From positions 1,689,234 through 1,753,233 of the forward strand of contig NZ_MPDJ01000001.1 of NCBI RefSeq assembly GCF_001881565.1: DNA of 64,000 nt. The letters are read 5' to 3'. The stretch comes from Eisenbergiella tayi. GTDB taxonomy: Bacteria > Bacillota > Clostridia > Lachnospirales > Lachnospiraceae. The translations under genes were made by a program, and so were the position numbers. Below, one piece after another: positions 42,200-49,155 of the stretch. The first letter of the stretch is position 1, and the number at the start of each line of letters is the position of its first letter. The notes below the pieces were generated by a model. That model saw only the letters and a list, made by a program, of their open reading frames with translations, did not search any database and was not told the origin of the DNA.

Positions 42200-42227
42200 G
42201 CCAATTTCATTCCCGTATTCTGCCAAT
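42200..42227 (-). promoter_or_regulatory. Paired ATTGGC boxes upstream of P2
   Basis: GCCAAT on the plus strand at 42200-42205 and 42222-42227 gives two ATTGGC boxes 22 bp apart, the proximal starting 18 bp before the -35, as in P1. The distal box overlaps the stop codon of the ArpU-like gene. Confidence 0.72.
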
Positions 42228-42778
42228 TATTTGCCCTTGGCCTTTTCATCTGGTTTTGGCGCTGGAAAGAACTGTTCCAGCATATCCAAACTGTCTTTGG
42301 AGGTGTACCCCCATAGTACGGAACTGAGTGCGTCAATGGCTTCCCTGCGCCTGCGGTAGTAAGTACGGAATGAGATGTCCCGGATATGCGGACGCAAATT
42401 CTCGATGATCTCCTCCACATTTTTGAGTTGCTGCGGGGAGAGGAAGGAGTAGTAAAGCAGCCAGTAATAGGCCTCGCCGTTCTTGTGGCGGGTACGAAGC
42501 AATTCGACTGCTGAATCCAAAAGTTTCAGCATTTTGTGGCTGCGCTCAATGCACTTAGCATGGTGTTCAATATCGCTCCCATTCAGATCGGCGCCGGCCA
42601 GATAGATGGAATCCAGAAATTCCTCGATGGATGTGCCGTATTCGATCTCAAACTTGGAACGCACATGCTGGACAGAAATTTCCAGGCTCCACACCACATC
42701 GCGGTATTTTTTCAACAGTTTCCAGGTATCATGGTACAGCGGGTTTTCTGCGACATCTTTTTCAACAAATTTCTTCAT
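42227..42778 (-). CDS. ArpU-like regulator of element A
   Basis: A 183-residue helical protein with LLKKYRDVVWSLEIS near the start and a C-terminal basic helix-turn-helix-like segment TYYRRRREAIDALSSVLWGY. The same landmarks occur in the gene at 48,515-49,051 (IYRDVVWVLS, FYDRKREAIYLFSVCLFGY), so the two are paralogues. The pattern resembles ArpU/RinA-type late activators or small sigma-like regulators. It sits directly upstream of the T4SS promoter and is the best candidate to bind the ATTGGC boxes. The family call is tentative; the paralogy is clear. Confidence 0.65.
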   Translation of the reverse strand: MKKFVEKDVAENPLYHDTWKLLKKYRDVVWSLEISVQHVRSKFEIEYGTSIEEFLDSIYLAGADLNGSDIEHHAKCIERSHKMLKLLDSAVELLRTRHKNGEAYYWLLYYSFLSPQQLKNVEEIIENLRPHIRDISFRTYYRRRREAIDALSSVLWGYTSKDSLDMLEQFFPAPKPDEKAKGK

Positions 42779-42794
42779 GGTAAGACCTCCTTAT

Positions 42795-43931
42795 TCAATT
42801 CTCCGCGACGGGAGAGAGTGTAAGTTCAAAAGTGGTGACCTGCCTGTTCCCGCACAGAATGGACAAGCCAAAACAGAGCGTTGACTGTTCCCGTGCGCGG
42901 GGTAGTAAATCTTCCCGGCAGTCGCCCGATAAGGGATATAACTTATAGCGGGAGAGGGGACAACCAAAGCACGAAATCCCTTGTGCCATCAGGATTTGAG
43001 CCATCTTTTGGATGATAATTTCAATGTGCGATTTTGAAACGCTATTGAGTTCGTTTGAAACGATAACCTCATGCTCTATACTTGGTGTGTTTTGGCTGGA
43101 GCCTGATTCATCGGGGAGTTCCAAATGGATGTTGAGCGTCATAGCGACCTCCTCTTTGTCCACCATAACATCCGATATTTCAAACATGGTGGACAGGTAA
43201 TTTTTCAAATAGACCACGCTGCCGTGTCGGCCCGGGAAGGACATAAGGGAGATATAGTCCAGTGCGGCCAGCTTTTTGAGGACGCGGCCGACTGTCGCCC
43301 GGGACACCCCCCAGCGGACAGCCAGTTCAGTGTAGGCAACAAGAGGATTGCCGGTGCCGTTGCGGAAATAGACTACTGGCCCCAGGTCTGACCCCTGTAC
43401 CTGATTATCGTTGTAGACGGCTGAAACCCAGAGGTCCAGAATAATATCCATTTCGGAGCATCGGCTTGTGCTGATGAGATCTGTGACAACGGAAACGGGC
43501 AGAAAGAAAAAGCCGGTATCCTTTTGGCAGGGAGCATTATATTCAAGCACCGTGTTATGCCGCGCCCAGTCGCAAATTTTATAGCGGATCACATTGCCGC
43601 GATCCAGTGTATGAAAAGTGATAAAGTGCTGTTTCTGCAGTTGTTCCAGCACTGTCAACGCCTGGCATTGAAACCGTGTGCGAAACCATTGGGACACTTC
43701 CTTGAGTGTGCAGACCCATTCGCCCGGATAGATGGTATAGCTAATACCATCAATGCGGCGGTATGAAGTGCGGAAGTTTGCGTAGCTGCAAAGCACGGTA
43801 AAATAAAAAAGACCAGAGCCTCCGCTTGTGCGAATGCTCCGGTCTGCCATCAGCCGATGGACGAATTGCCGATAAATCCGGCATCGTGGGTAATCCACGA
43901 CCTGTTTGATCTGTAATTGATAAGCCGGCAT
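42795..43931 (-). CDS. Replication/regulation-type winged-helix protein, 378 aa
   Basis: It starts MPAYQLQIKQVVDYPRCRIY behind TAGGAGG. Two winged-helix-like regions are visible: residues 60-120 (GEWVCTLKEVSQWFRTRFQC) and residues 200-250 (AYTELAVRWGVSRATVGRVL followed by KKLAALDYI). Such proteins open the first operon of Tn1549-like clostridial elements and are thought to act in replication or control. A terminator-like hairpin lies inside its first 50 codons, and another before its ribosome site. Confidence 0.72.
   Translation of the reverse strand: MPAYQLQIKQVVDYPRCRIYRQFVHRLMADRSIRTSGGSGLFYFTVLCSYANFRTSYRRIDGISYTIYPGEWVCTLKEVSQWFRTRFQCQALTVLEQLQKQHFITFHTLDRGNVIRYKICDWARHNTVLEYNAPCQKDTGFFFLPVSVVTDLISTSRCSEMDIILDLWVSAVYNDNQVQGSDLGPVVYFRNGTGNPLVAYTELAVRWGVSRATVGRVLKKLAALDYISLMSFPGRHGSVVYLKNYLSTMFEISDVMVDKEEVAMTLNIHLELPDESGSSQNTPSIEHEVIVSNELNSVSKSHIEIIIQKMAQILMAQGISCFGCPLSRYKLYPLSGDCREDLLPRAREQSTLCFGLSILCGNRQVTTFELTLSPVAEN
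43800..43844 (-). terminator. Terminator-like hairpin inside a coding region
   Basis: GACCGGAGC and GCTCTGGTC (43811-43844) form a 9-bp stem followed on the minus strand by TTTTTTATTTTACC, within codons 30-45 of the gene at 42,795-43,931. Confidence 0.65.
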
Positions 43932-43967
43932 GGAAACCTCCTATTTTAAGATTGATTCTATTGCATA

Positions 43968-44016
43968 AAAATGATAAAATAGCCCGGGATGCGTATAAAA
44001 ATAACACACCCCGGGC
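43968..44016 (-). terminator. Terminator-like hairpin before the first gene of element A
   Basis: A perfect GCCCGGG/CCCGGGC stem (43982-44016) is followed on the minus strand by TATTTTATC and lies 37 nt before the ribosome site. Confidence 0.7.
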
Positions 44017-44023
44017 GGGCCGC

Positions 44024-44093
44024 TCTGCTAATAATCTGCTAATTTGCGTTTTTACAAAAGCTCAAAAATGCCGTCTGCTAATTTTTTGCTAAT
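44024..44093. repeat. Integrase arm-type repeats, left set
   Basis: TCTGCTAAT or TTTGCTAAT occurs at 44024, 44035, 44074 and 44085: two pairs, each 11 bp apart, the pairs 50 bp apart. They flank the tRNA fragment on the element A side and look like accessory integrase-binding sites. Confidence 0.6.
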
Positions 44094-44132
44094 TGCGCGA
44101 AAGGTATTCCAGCGCCTTGAAACTGTGCAGAA

Positions 44133-44188
44133 TGACACAAAACGGCGTGAGAAACCAAAAATTCATTGGGCTAAATTGACACAAAACG
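44133..44188. repeat. Direct repeat TGACACAAAACG
   Basis: The 12-nt sequence is repeated exactly at 44133-44144 and 44177-44188, between the arm sites and the tRNA fragment. It may be another recombination-protein site. Confidence 0.5.
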
Positions 44189-44235
44189 AAGCGGAATGTA
44201 GTGTAAGGGAATCGTAGGACAAAGAGTTATTTGTT

Positions 44236-44280
44236 CTCCTAAGCGAAAGGCCGTGGGTTCGAATCCCGCCAGGGACGCCA
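44236..44280 (+). other. Attachment site: 3' part of tRNA-Arg(CCU)
   Basis: The 45 nt from the anticodon loop CTCCTAA through the T-arm GGGTTCGAATCCC to AGGGACGCCA match the 3' half of a tRNA-Arg with anticodon CCU. The 5' side (TTGTT before the loop) does not pair with GCGAA, and no GTCCCT acceptor strand lies upstream. It is therefore a displaced fragment produced by integration, with CCA encoded, followed by a terminator. Confidence 0.82.
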
Positions 44281-44289
44281 GCAAACACG

Positions 44290-44326
44290 CCGAAAACCTT
44301 TGATTTATCAGGGTTTTCGGCTTTTC
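44290..44326 (+). terminator. Terminator after the tRNA-Arg fragment
   Basis: CCGAAAACC pairs with GGTTTTCGG and is followed by CTTTTCTT on the plus strand. Confidence 0.75.
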
Positions 44327-44368
44327 TTATTTCTGCGGCTTTTGTGGCTTTTTTGCAAAAAACCTTGG

Positions 44369-44542
44369 TTTGCTAACATTTGCTAACGAGATTTGGCCTT
44401 TTGCTAAGAAAGGCGGTAAGTCAGAGGTTCGATTTTTACCAAAGGAACTTGCAAACATTTGTTAGCAGAAATTAGAGGAAGTTGCAAACAAAATCGCGAA
44501 TTTGCTAACATCGCTCAAAAATGCTTTCAGAACCTTGCTAAC
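44369..44542. repeat. Integrase arm-type repeats, right set
   Basis: TTTGCTAAC occurs at 44369, 44379 and 44501, CTTGCTAAC at 44534, TTGCTAAG at 44401, and an inverted TTTGTTAGC at 44458. They flank the tRNA fragment on the integrase side and probably bind the integrase encoded at 44,629-46,020. Confidence 0.65.
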
Positions 44543-44628
44543 AAAAAAAGTGTTTGGTCACTGTGCAAAGTGGTTCAAACGAAGAAAACCTCTCACAAAG
44601 TGAGAGGCGTTCTTCTGAGGGAGGGACT

Positions 44629-46020
44629 TTATAAAGCTTTTGCCAGCTGCTTGAGCAGTGCGGCAGTTTCGGGATTTTTAAGCAGTTCCAGTATCTTCGC
44701 TGCATCACTTTCATCACTTTCAGTGACGGCAGTATCCGCAGTTTTAGGCTCTGTATCTTCAACAGGGTCAGGAGTCTTGGATGAGTAAAATGCTTCCTCC
44801 AATCGCTGAGCGTTTATGCAGCGATCCTCGTCGATGATGTGAGAGTAGACATCTGCAACCATTTTTACCTGAGCATGACCAGAGTCGCCCTGGACGGATT
44901 TCATATCGCCACCATTGAGTTTCAGCTTGTAGGTGATACTGGAGTGACGGAGAGAATGGAATACAACATGAGGCAGTCCGTTTTCTTTGATAAGTTTATT
45001 GAAAGCACGGTTAATCACCTGGCTTTCCATCGGACGGCCATTGCTGGAGCAAAAGACCAGGTTATTGTCGATGTATTCATCTCCAAACAGATCCATCAGC
45101 TCATCAATTTCTTTTTTTCTCTCTACCAGCATATAGGCAACTGTTTTCGGCAGGTACACGCGGCGAATACTGGTTTTGGTTTTAGGCTCTTTCAGGACCA
45201 GAGCAGTATGGGTACTGGCTATGCAAGGTGGAAACTTCTTAATAACACCTTTGTCGCTCAAATCGTCCAATGCACCTCGTGTAACCCGTTGCAGCTCTTT
45301 GTTGACGAATATATAAGCTGAACCATTTTCTATGCTCTGTGGTGCAATATCAATGCAGTCCCAGGTAAGGCCCAGCATTTCACCAATGCGTAAAGAGCAG
45401 GAGAACGCCAGATTTAAGGCAAGGGAGAGGATAGGATCATCACAGACTTCCATAGCCTTGCTCAGCGTTTCGGCAGTCCATATATCCCGTTCTTTATGTT
45501 CTTCTTTGGGAAGTGTCGCATTCAGGACAGGGTTACGGCTGATTAGTTCCCAACGCACCGCCTGATTAAAGGCACTGCGAAGTAGCTTGTGAATTTCTCT
45601 TACTGTATGCGGGGTCAGATATTCGCTTGTGGGTTTGCGGTTGTTGACGCTTACCGTTTTCACAGAGAGCAGATCACGGTAATACTTATCCATCATCCTT
45701 GGAGTGATGTCGGATAGTAACATATCTCCGATAATAGGAGTTATGTAGTTTCTCGCCAGACCACGGCGGCTTTCATATGTTGACATTGCCCAGGTATTTA
45801 CACCATAGATGGACATATATTCATCGAGCAGATCGTTCAGGGTCTTTGCCGTAGGAATAAAGAAGGTTCCAGAGTCCTGCTCATACTCAATTTGCTTTTT
45901 TCGTTTTTTTGCTTCTGCATTTGTGCTGAAGGTTTCCCAACGCTGTCTGCGTTTTCCGTTTTCATCTGTGTAATCATACACCACAGAATATTTGCTTTTA
46001 CGCTTCACGATAGATGCCAT
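44629..46020 (-). CDS. int: Tyrosine integrase
   Basis: The start at 46020 (MASIVKRKSKYSVVYDY) follows GGAG by 8 nt. An AP2-like arm-binding domain (residues 1-50), a core-binding domain (60-160) and a catalytic domain are present, with Arg in CSLRIGEMLGL near 210, HSLRHSSITYKL near 355 and the nucleophile Tyr in VADVYSHIID near 390. Tn916-type integrases have this layout. Its 3' end faces the tRNA-Arg attachment site 350 bp away, so it should catalyse integration there. The C-terminal tail is long and acidic. Confidence 0.94.
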   Translation of the reverse strand: MASIVKRKSKYSVVYDYTDENGKRRQRWETFSTNAEAKKRKKQIEYEQDSGTFFIPTAKTLNDLLDEYMSIYGVNTWAMSTYESRRGLARNYITPIIGDMLLSDITPRMMDKYYRDLLSVKTVSVNNRKPTSEYLTPHTVREIHKLLRSAFNQAVRWELISRNPVLNATLPKEEHKERDIWTAETLSKAMEVCDDPILSLALNLAFSCSLRIGEMLGLTWDCIDIAPQSIENGSAYIFVNKELQRVTRGALDDLSDKGVIKKFPPCIASTHTALVLKEPKTKTSIRRVYLPKTVAYMLVERKKEIDELMDLFGDEYIDNNLVFCSSNGRPMESQVINRAFNKLIKENGLPHVVFHSLRHSSITYKLKLNGGDMKSVQGDSGHAQVKMVADVYSHIIDEDRCINAQRLEEAFYSSKTPDPVEDTEPKTADTAVTESDESDAAKILELLKNPETAALLKQLAKAL

Positions 46021-46435
46021 TTTCATTGCTCCTTTCTGAGATTTTCACATAATGAGTTTGCTTTTGATACCAGGCTTCAAAACTGCTGGTAATGATACGA
46101 ATTCTTCGATCAATCAAGGTCGTCTCAAAATAGCCCCTTTTAACAAGGTCATAAGCTGTGCCAGATTTCAGCCCCAAAAGATCCGCCATTTCCGGAACTG
46201 ACATCGTAGTATGCCTCCATTTCTCTCCGGGCGGTGTACCATCCACTTTTTTATAGTGGAACTGGCCGGCATACCAATCTTCAAAGCTATCCAGCATAAC
46301 TCTCATTCGTCCGGCCACTTGAATTGTTTTGAAATAGTTCTTTTTAACCAACCAGTAGGATTCTACTTTACCAAGCCCAAGCATTTTGCCCATCTCTGGT
46401 ACAGACATACTGGTCTTTACTCTTTGTTTTCGCAT
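45998..46435 (-). CDS. xis: Tandem excisionase-like HTH protein
   Basis: The 145-residue protein contains two copies of a winged-helix excisionase module: residues 10-58 (SVPEMGKMLGLGKVESYWLV, later RVMLDSFEDWYAGQFHYKK) and residues 78-130 (SVPEMADLLGLKSGTAYDLV, later IRIITSSFEAWYQKQTHYVK). It lies directly upstream of and overlaps int, so it is probably the excisionase. Two DNA-binding modules on one chain would bind paired sites. Confidence 0.85.
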   Translation of the reverse strand: MRKQRVKTSMSVPEMGKMLGLGKVESYWLVKKNYFKTIQVAGRMRVMLDSFEDWYAGQFHYKKVDGTPPGEKWRHTTMSVPEMADLLGLKSGTAYDLVKRGYFETTLIDRRIRIITSSFEAWYQKQTHYVKISERSNENGIYREA

Positions 46436-46539
46436 GGCTTTTGCCTCCTCTATAAAGTTTTTCTTGCTATGGCCTCATTGTAAGAGAAAGCAGAAAAAAA
46501 GTTAAGGATGTCGATTTGGAGATCGGCATCCTTGACAAA

Positions 46540-46767
46540 TCATTCATCTGCGTGATCCAGCCAGTCATCAAAGCTCTTTTTGGAAATGCGGATATGACCG
46601 CCGACTCTGACGCTGTGGAATACACCCTGTTTTACCAGATTATATGCTGTGGGACGACTGATACCCAGAATGTCCTGAATCTCATCGACCGTATAGGTTC
46701 TTTTGTCATAGCTGACAGGATTTTGTTCATTAAAGCGGTTCAATTCCGCAATTCTTGCTTCAAACAT
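46540..46767 (-). CDS. Excisionase-like HTH protein, 75 aa
   Basis: A single HTH_17-type module: YTVDEIQDILGISRPTAYNL, then VGGHIRISKKSFDDWLD. It follows AAAGGAGG. It may be a second recombination directionality factor or a small repressor. It resembles each half of the tandem protein next to it. Confidence 0.82.
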   Translation of the reverse strand: MFEARIAELNRFNEQNPVSYDKRTYTVDEIQDILGISRPTAYNLVKQGVFHSVRVGGHIRISKKSFDDWLDHADE

Positions 46768-46797
46768 AAAAACGCCTCCTTTATCCGGTAAGTGGCC

Positions 46798-47178
46798 TTA
46801 CGGAGCCTCCATTTCCTCCGGAATATGAATATCTAAACTAACTTGCAGAGCATCATCAATCGCTCTCATTTCTTCGCGAGATACGCGCCCAATGTACGAT
46901 AAAACACGCCTTTTATCAATCGTTTTAATTTGCTCCAGCAGAACAACAGATTTCAGTCCAAGCTCTGGAACGCTCTCCAGTGCATAGTGTGTGGGCAGCT
47001 CCTTTTTCTTAATCCATTTACTGGTGAGTGGAGCTACGATCAAAGTGGGGCAGAAAAAATTCCCCACATTGTTTTGAAGAACCAGGACAGGACGGGTGCC
47101 GCCTTGCTCTGATCCAAAATAAGGGTTCAAATTGGCATAATATAAATCCCCACGCTTATAAATCCAATCTTCTTTCAT
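46798..47178 (-). CDS. mazF: MazF/PemK-type toxin-like protein
   Basis: The start at 47178 (MKEDWIYKRGDLYYANL) follows GGAGG. The 126-residue protein has the MazF core: GDLYYANLNPYFGSEQGGTR with RPVLVLQNN, then FCPTLIVAPLTSK, and VLLEQIKTIDKRRVL. MazF proteins are mRNA interferases. No antitoxin gene with a MazE pattern lies beside it; the 33-residue and HTH genes are the only neighbours, so it may be an orphan or act with a non-standard partner. Confidence 0.85.
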   Translation of the reverse strand: MKEDWIYKRGDLYYANLNPYFGSEQGGTRPVLVLQNNVGNFFCPTLIVAPLTSKWIKKKELPTHYALESVPELGLKSVVLLEQIKTIDKRRVLSYIGRVSREEMRAIDDALQVSLDIHIPEEMEAP

Positions 47179-47211
47179 GTTCATCCTCCTATGTTTTGAG
47201 ATTTGATTATG

Positions 47212-47244
47212 TAAGAAGGAGGCTCTGCAAATTACAGAGTCTCC
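47212..47244 (-). terminator. Terminator between the 33-residue gene and mazF
   Basis: GGAGNCTCTG pairs with CAGAGNCTCC (47219-47244), followed on the minus strand by TTCTTAC. The U-run is modest. Confidence 0.55.
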
Positions 47245-47269
47245 TTCAATTTAGCGCCTGTTTTATCCC

Positions 47270-47371
47270 TTACTTGTCCACGACACCCCAGGGATTTGGG
47301 TAATCATTAAGCCGCAGGTGGCTGGCCTGCTTCTCAGGAGTTTCACCTCCACTTCGTTTGGTCTTACCCAT
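47270..47371 (-). CDS. Very small protein, 33 aa
   Basis: The frame reads MGKTKRSGGETPEKQASHLR and then LNDYPNPWGVVDK, a polar, non-random sequence preceded by an in-frame stop. Only a weak GCAGG ribosome site is seen. It lies in a conserved-looking gap of element B. The function is unknown. Confidence 0.45.
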   Translation of the reverse strand: MGKTKRSGGETPEKQASHLRLNDYPNPWGVVDK

Positions 47372-47665
47372 GGCCTGCGACGGTTATTATCACGCTCGGA
47401 CTATGGCTGTAAGAGAGCTTTCCTCCTTGTTATGCCATGACCGGATGCCATCCGATGTATTCCAGCCTGATATATTTCTGATAAACCGAAAACTCATCTA
47501 TACAGCAAAAATGGGTTGGCCTGTTATGCGAGTGGCAGCTCTCAGAAAATATACCGCTGATGTAGCGGCTATTACGCCCAAAGAGGATCAAACTTAATGA
47601 TTCGTATATGAGGTTGTCAAGGTGCAAGTGAAAGGATTTCCCTCTCACTTGCTACTGCCACTTTT
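47372..47665. other. Gap with no confident gene
   Basis: About 290 nt. Frames exist on both strands (for example minus 47,430-47,648 ending HPVMA), but none has a ribosome site. An 8-bp hairpin GCAAGTGA/TCACTTGC lies at 47,623-47,650. I see no known RNA. Confidence 0.4.
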
Positions 47666-48214
47666 TTAGAAAATCGCAACCAACTTTTTTATTTTTTCTT
47701 CAATTTTTTTCAATCGCTTATCTGCGGCTTGCCGAGTAATACCATATCGTTGGGCTAAACAAGTTGCATTTGGTATTTTCATTTCATAATAGGACAATAT
47801 AAAATCTCGTTCTGCTGGACTCAGTTTCAATAGAGCTTGGTGTAAATCCTCAAGAAGTAAATTCTGAATAGCTTGTTCCGCAGTATCAACAGATTCATCC
47901 ACAAACAAATCTGTATCCTGATAACCTTCCTCTGTGCCGTCACGATCTCCCACATGAGAAGCCGGGAATATAGAGCGACTTTTCTCATGTTCCTGGAGAT
48001 AGCGGCTGTGGCGGTCCTCCTGTTGGTATTTTTCAAAATCTTTGCGAGAACATTCCATGATAATGCGGTCATCTTCATCACGGAACATTTTGACTGTTTC
48101 AACAAAAAAGCGCCCAGTAAAGCAACCATTGCGGCGTGCCTTACTGAACGCTGAAAAACTGATTTCCTCCCATTCCTGTGGGCTGTTATTTTTCCAAATG
48201 AATACTCTCGTCAT
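47666..48214 (-). CDS. Sigma-like protein with region 4, 182 aa
   Basis: The start at 48214 (MTRVFIWKNNSPQEWEEI) follows GGAGG by 7 nt. The C-terminal 65 residues form a sigma region 4-like helix-turn-helix: LLKLSPAERDFILSYYEMKI, then LAQRYGITRQAADKRLKKIE. The N-terminal half has no clear region 2. It may regulate the int/xis operon that follows downstream. Two terminators stand in its leader. Confidence 0.78.
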   Translation of the reverse strand: MTRVFIWKNNSPQEWEEISFSAFSKARRNGCFTGRFFVETVKMFRDEDDRIIMECSRKDFEKYQQEDRHSRYLQEHEKSRSIFPASHVGDRDGTEEGYQDTDLFVDESVDTAEQAIQNLLLEDLHQALLKLSPAERDFILSYYEMKIPNATCLAQRYGITRQAADKRLKKIEEKIKKLVAIF

Positions 48215-48320
48215 ATCCTTTCCTCCGTTCAAATTCTTGGTAGTCAGCGAATTTGAACGGTGTCATGGATATTTTGCTATGTACGCCTCCCAGCGCATAC
48301 CGGCCTCCTAATACCGGGCA

Positions 48321-48354
48321 AAGAAAAAGGCCGGAAGTGTTTTCACCTCCAGCC
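48321..48354 (-). terminator. Leader terminator before the sigma-like gene of element B
   Basis: GGCNGGAGG pairs with CTTCCGGCC (48329-48354), followed on the minus strand by TTTTTCTTTGCC. Confidence 0.78.
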
Positions 48355-48384
48355 ATGTTCCTGCCGCCATATTGCAGCAGGAAT

Positions 48385-48409
48385 GAAAAAAGCCCGGTTA
48401 ATGCCGGGC
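48385..48409 (-). terminator. First leader terminator before the sigma-like gene
   Basis: GCCCGG pairs with CCGGGC (48392-48409) around a 6-nt loop, followed on the minus strand by TTTTTTCATT. Confidence 0.82.
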
Positions 48410-48456
48410 CTTATGTAGAAAAGTATTCAATTTAGCGCATTCCTGCCACTATAACA

Positions 48457-48485
48457 AGTATAGCAGGTCGGAAGTCGGAAGGGAG
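48457..48485 (-). promoter_or_regulatory. Promoter of the element B int/xis operon
   Basis: A TGCTATACT extended -10 (48457-48462 core) has only a poor -35 (CTCCCT) 17 bp upstream, as expected for an activator-dependent promoter. Tandem repeats lie just upstream. Confidence 0.55.
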
Positions 48486-48495
48486 TAGGGATTAG

Positions 48496-48535
48496 GTCGG
48501 GGATTTGTCGGGATTTAGTCGGGATTTAGTCGGGG
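48496..48535 (-). repeat. Tandem 11-bp repeats before the element B promoter
   Basis: On the plus strand GTCGGGATTTA or close variants start at 48496, 48507, 48518 and 48529, an exact 11-bp period. They overlap the last codons and stop of the ArpU-like gene. They look like a helically phased activator site. Confidence 0.75.
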
Positions 48536-49051
48536 CAGCTCCTCCAGGACTTCTGGAATAGAATATCCAAACAAGCAAACAGAAAATAAATAGATGGCTT
48601 CTCGTTTTCGGTCATAAAAGACACTGCGCTCTATATTTAGTTCTTCCAGCAATTCTTTCTCTGTACTGTTGAACCGATAGATAAATTGCTTAGTCAAAAT
48701 TTCATAGTAAAGTTCTCCTCGATCCGGATACCGTTTCAGACGAAGGAGTGCACGGTCAATAATATTGACTAGCATTTGATTTTGAACAAGGCAGCAAACT
48801 TTTTCTTCAAAGGCTTGCAGTTCAATATCTGGTGCAAAATTTTCAAGATAGCAGAGGCCAGACTCTATATCTTGTTCTCCCATAATCCAAGCAGTTTCTT
48901 GTAATTCTTCTGCCCGTTCACTCAGAACCCAGACTACATCACGGTAAATCTTTAGAATCAGCTTACTTCTATGAAACGCAGCGTCGCTGTTAAGCCCCAA
49001 AGCTGTTAGCCTGCTGTTACATTTTTGGATTGTTGTGCTTTCTTTTCTCAT
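48515..49051 (-). CDS. ArpU-like regulator of element B
   Basis: A 178-residue helical protein with KIYRDVVWVLSERAEEL near residue 30 and FYDRKREAIYLFSVCLFGY near the C-terminus, matching the landmarks of the element A gene at 42,227-42,778. GGAGG precedes the ATG. A perfect GTTCG palindrome (49067-49084) lies between its promoter and start, so ImmR should repress it. It sits directly upstream of the repeats and promoter it may activate. Confidence 0.65.
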   Translation of the reverse strand: MRKESTTIQKCNSRLTALGLNSDAAFHRSKLILKIYRDVVWVLSERAEELQETAWIMGEQDIESGLCYLENFAPDIELQAFEEKVCCLVQNQMLVNIIDRALLRLKRYPDRGELYYEILTKQFIYRFNSTEKELLEELNIERSVFYDRKREAIYLFSVCLFGYSIPEVLEELPRLNPD

Positions 49052-49066
49052 AGAACATCCCTCCTT

Positions 49067-49084
49067 GTTCGCAATATTGCGAAC
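49067..49084. promoter_or_regulatory. ImmR-type operator at the ArpU-like gene
   Basis: GTTCGCAATATTGCGAAC is a perfect 18-bp palindrome 16 bp before the ATG. Its half-site GTTCG/CGAAC recurs at the immR promoter. Confidence 0.75.
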
Positions 49085-49155
49085 ATATTAGGTACAAAAT
49101 AGCATAGCAGAGGAGCGTGAGAGAGGGCAGTGCCTCTCTCTATTCCCCCATTTGG

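Noticed and set aside
44236..44280. Complete tRNA gene
   Set aside because: The anticodon stem and acceptor stem cannot pair on the 5' side, so only the 3' part is present.
47430..47648. 72-residue minus-strand frame
   Set aside because: GTG start without ribosome site; no known pattern; kept only as part of the unexplained gap.
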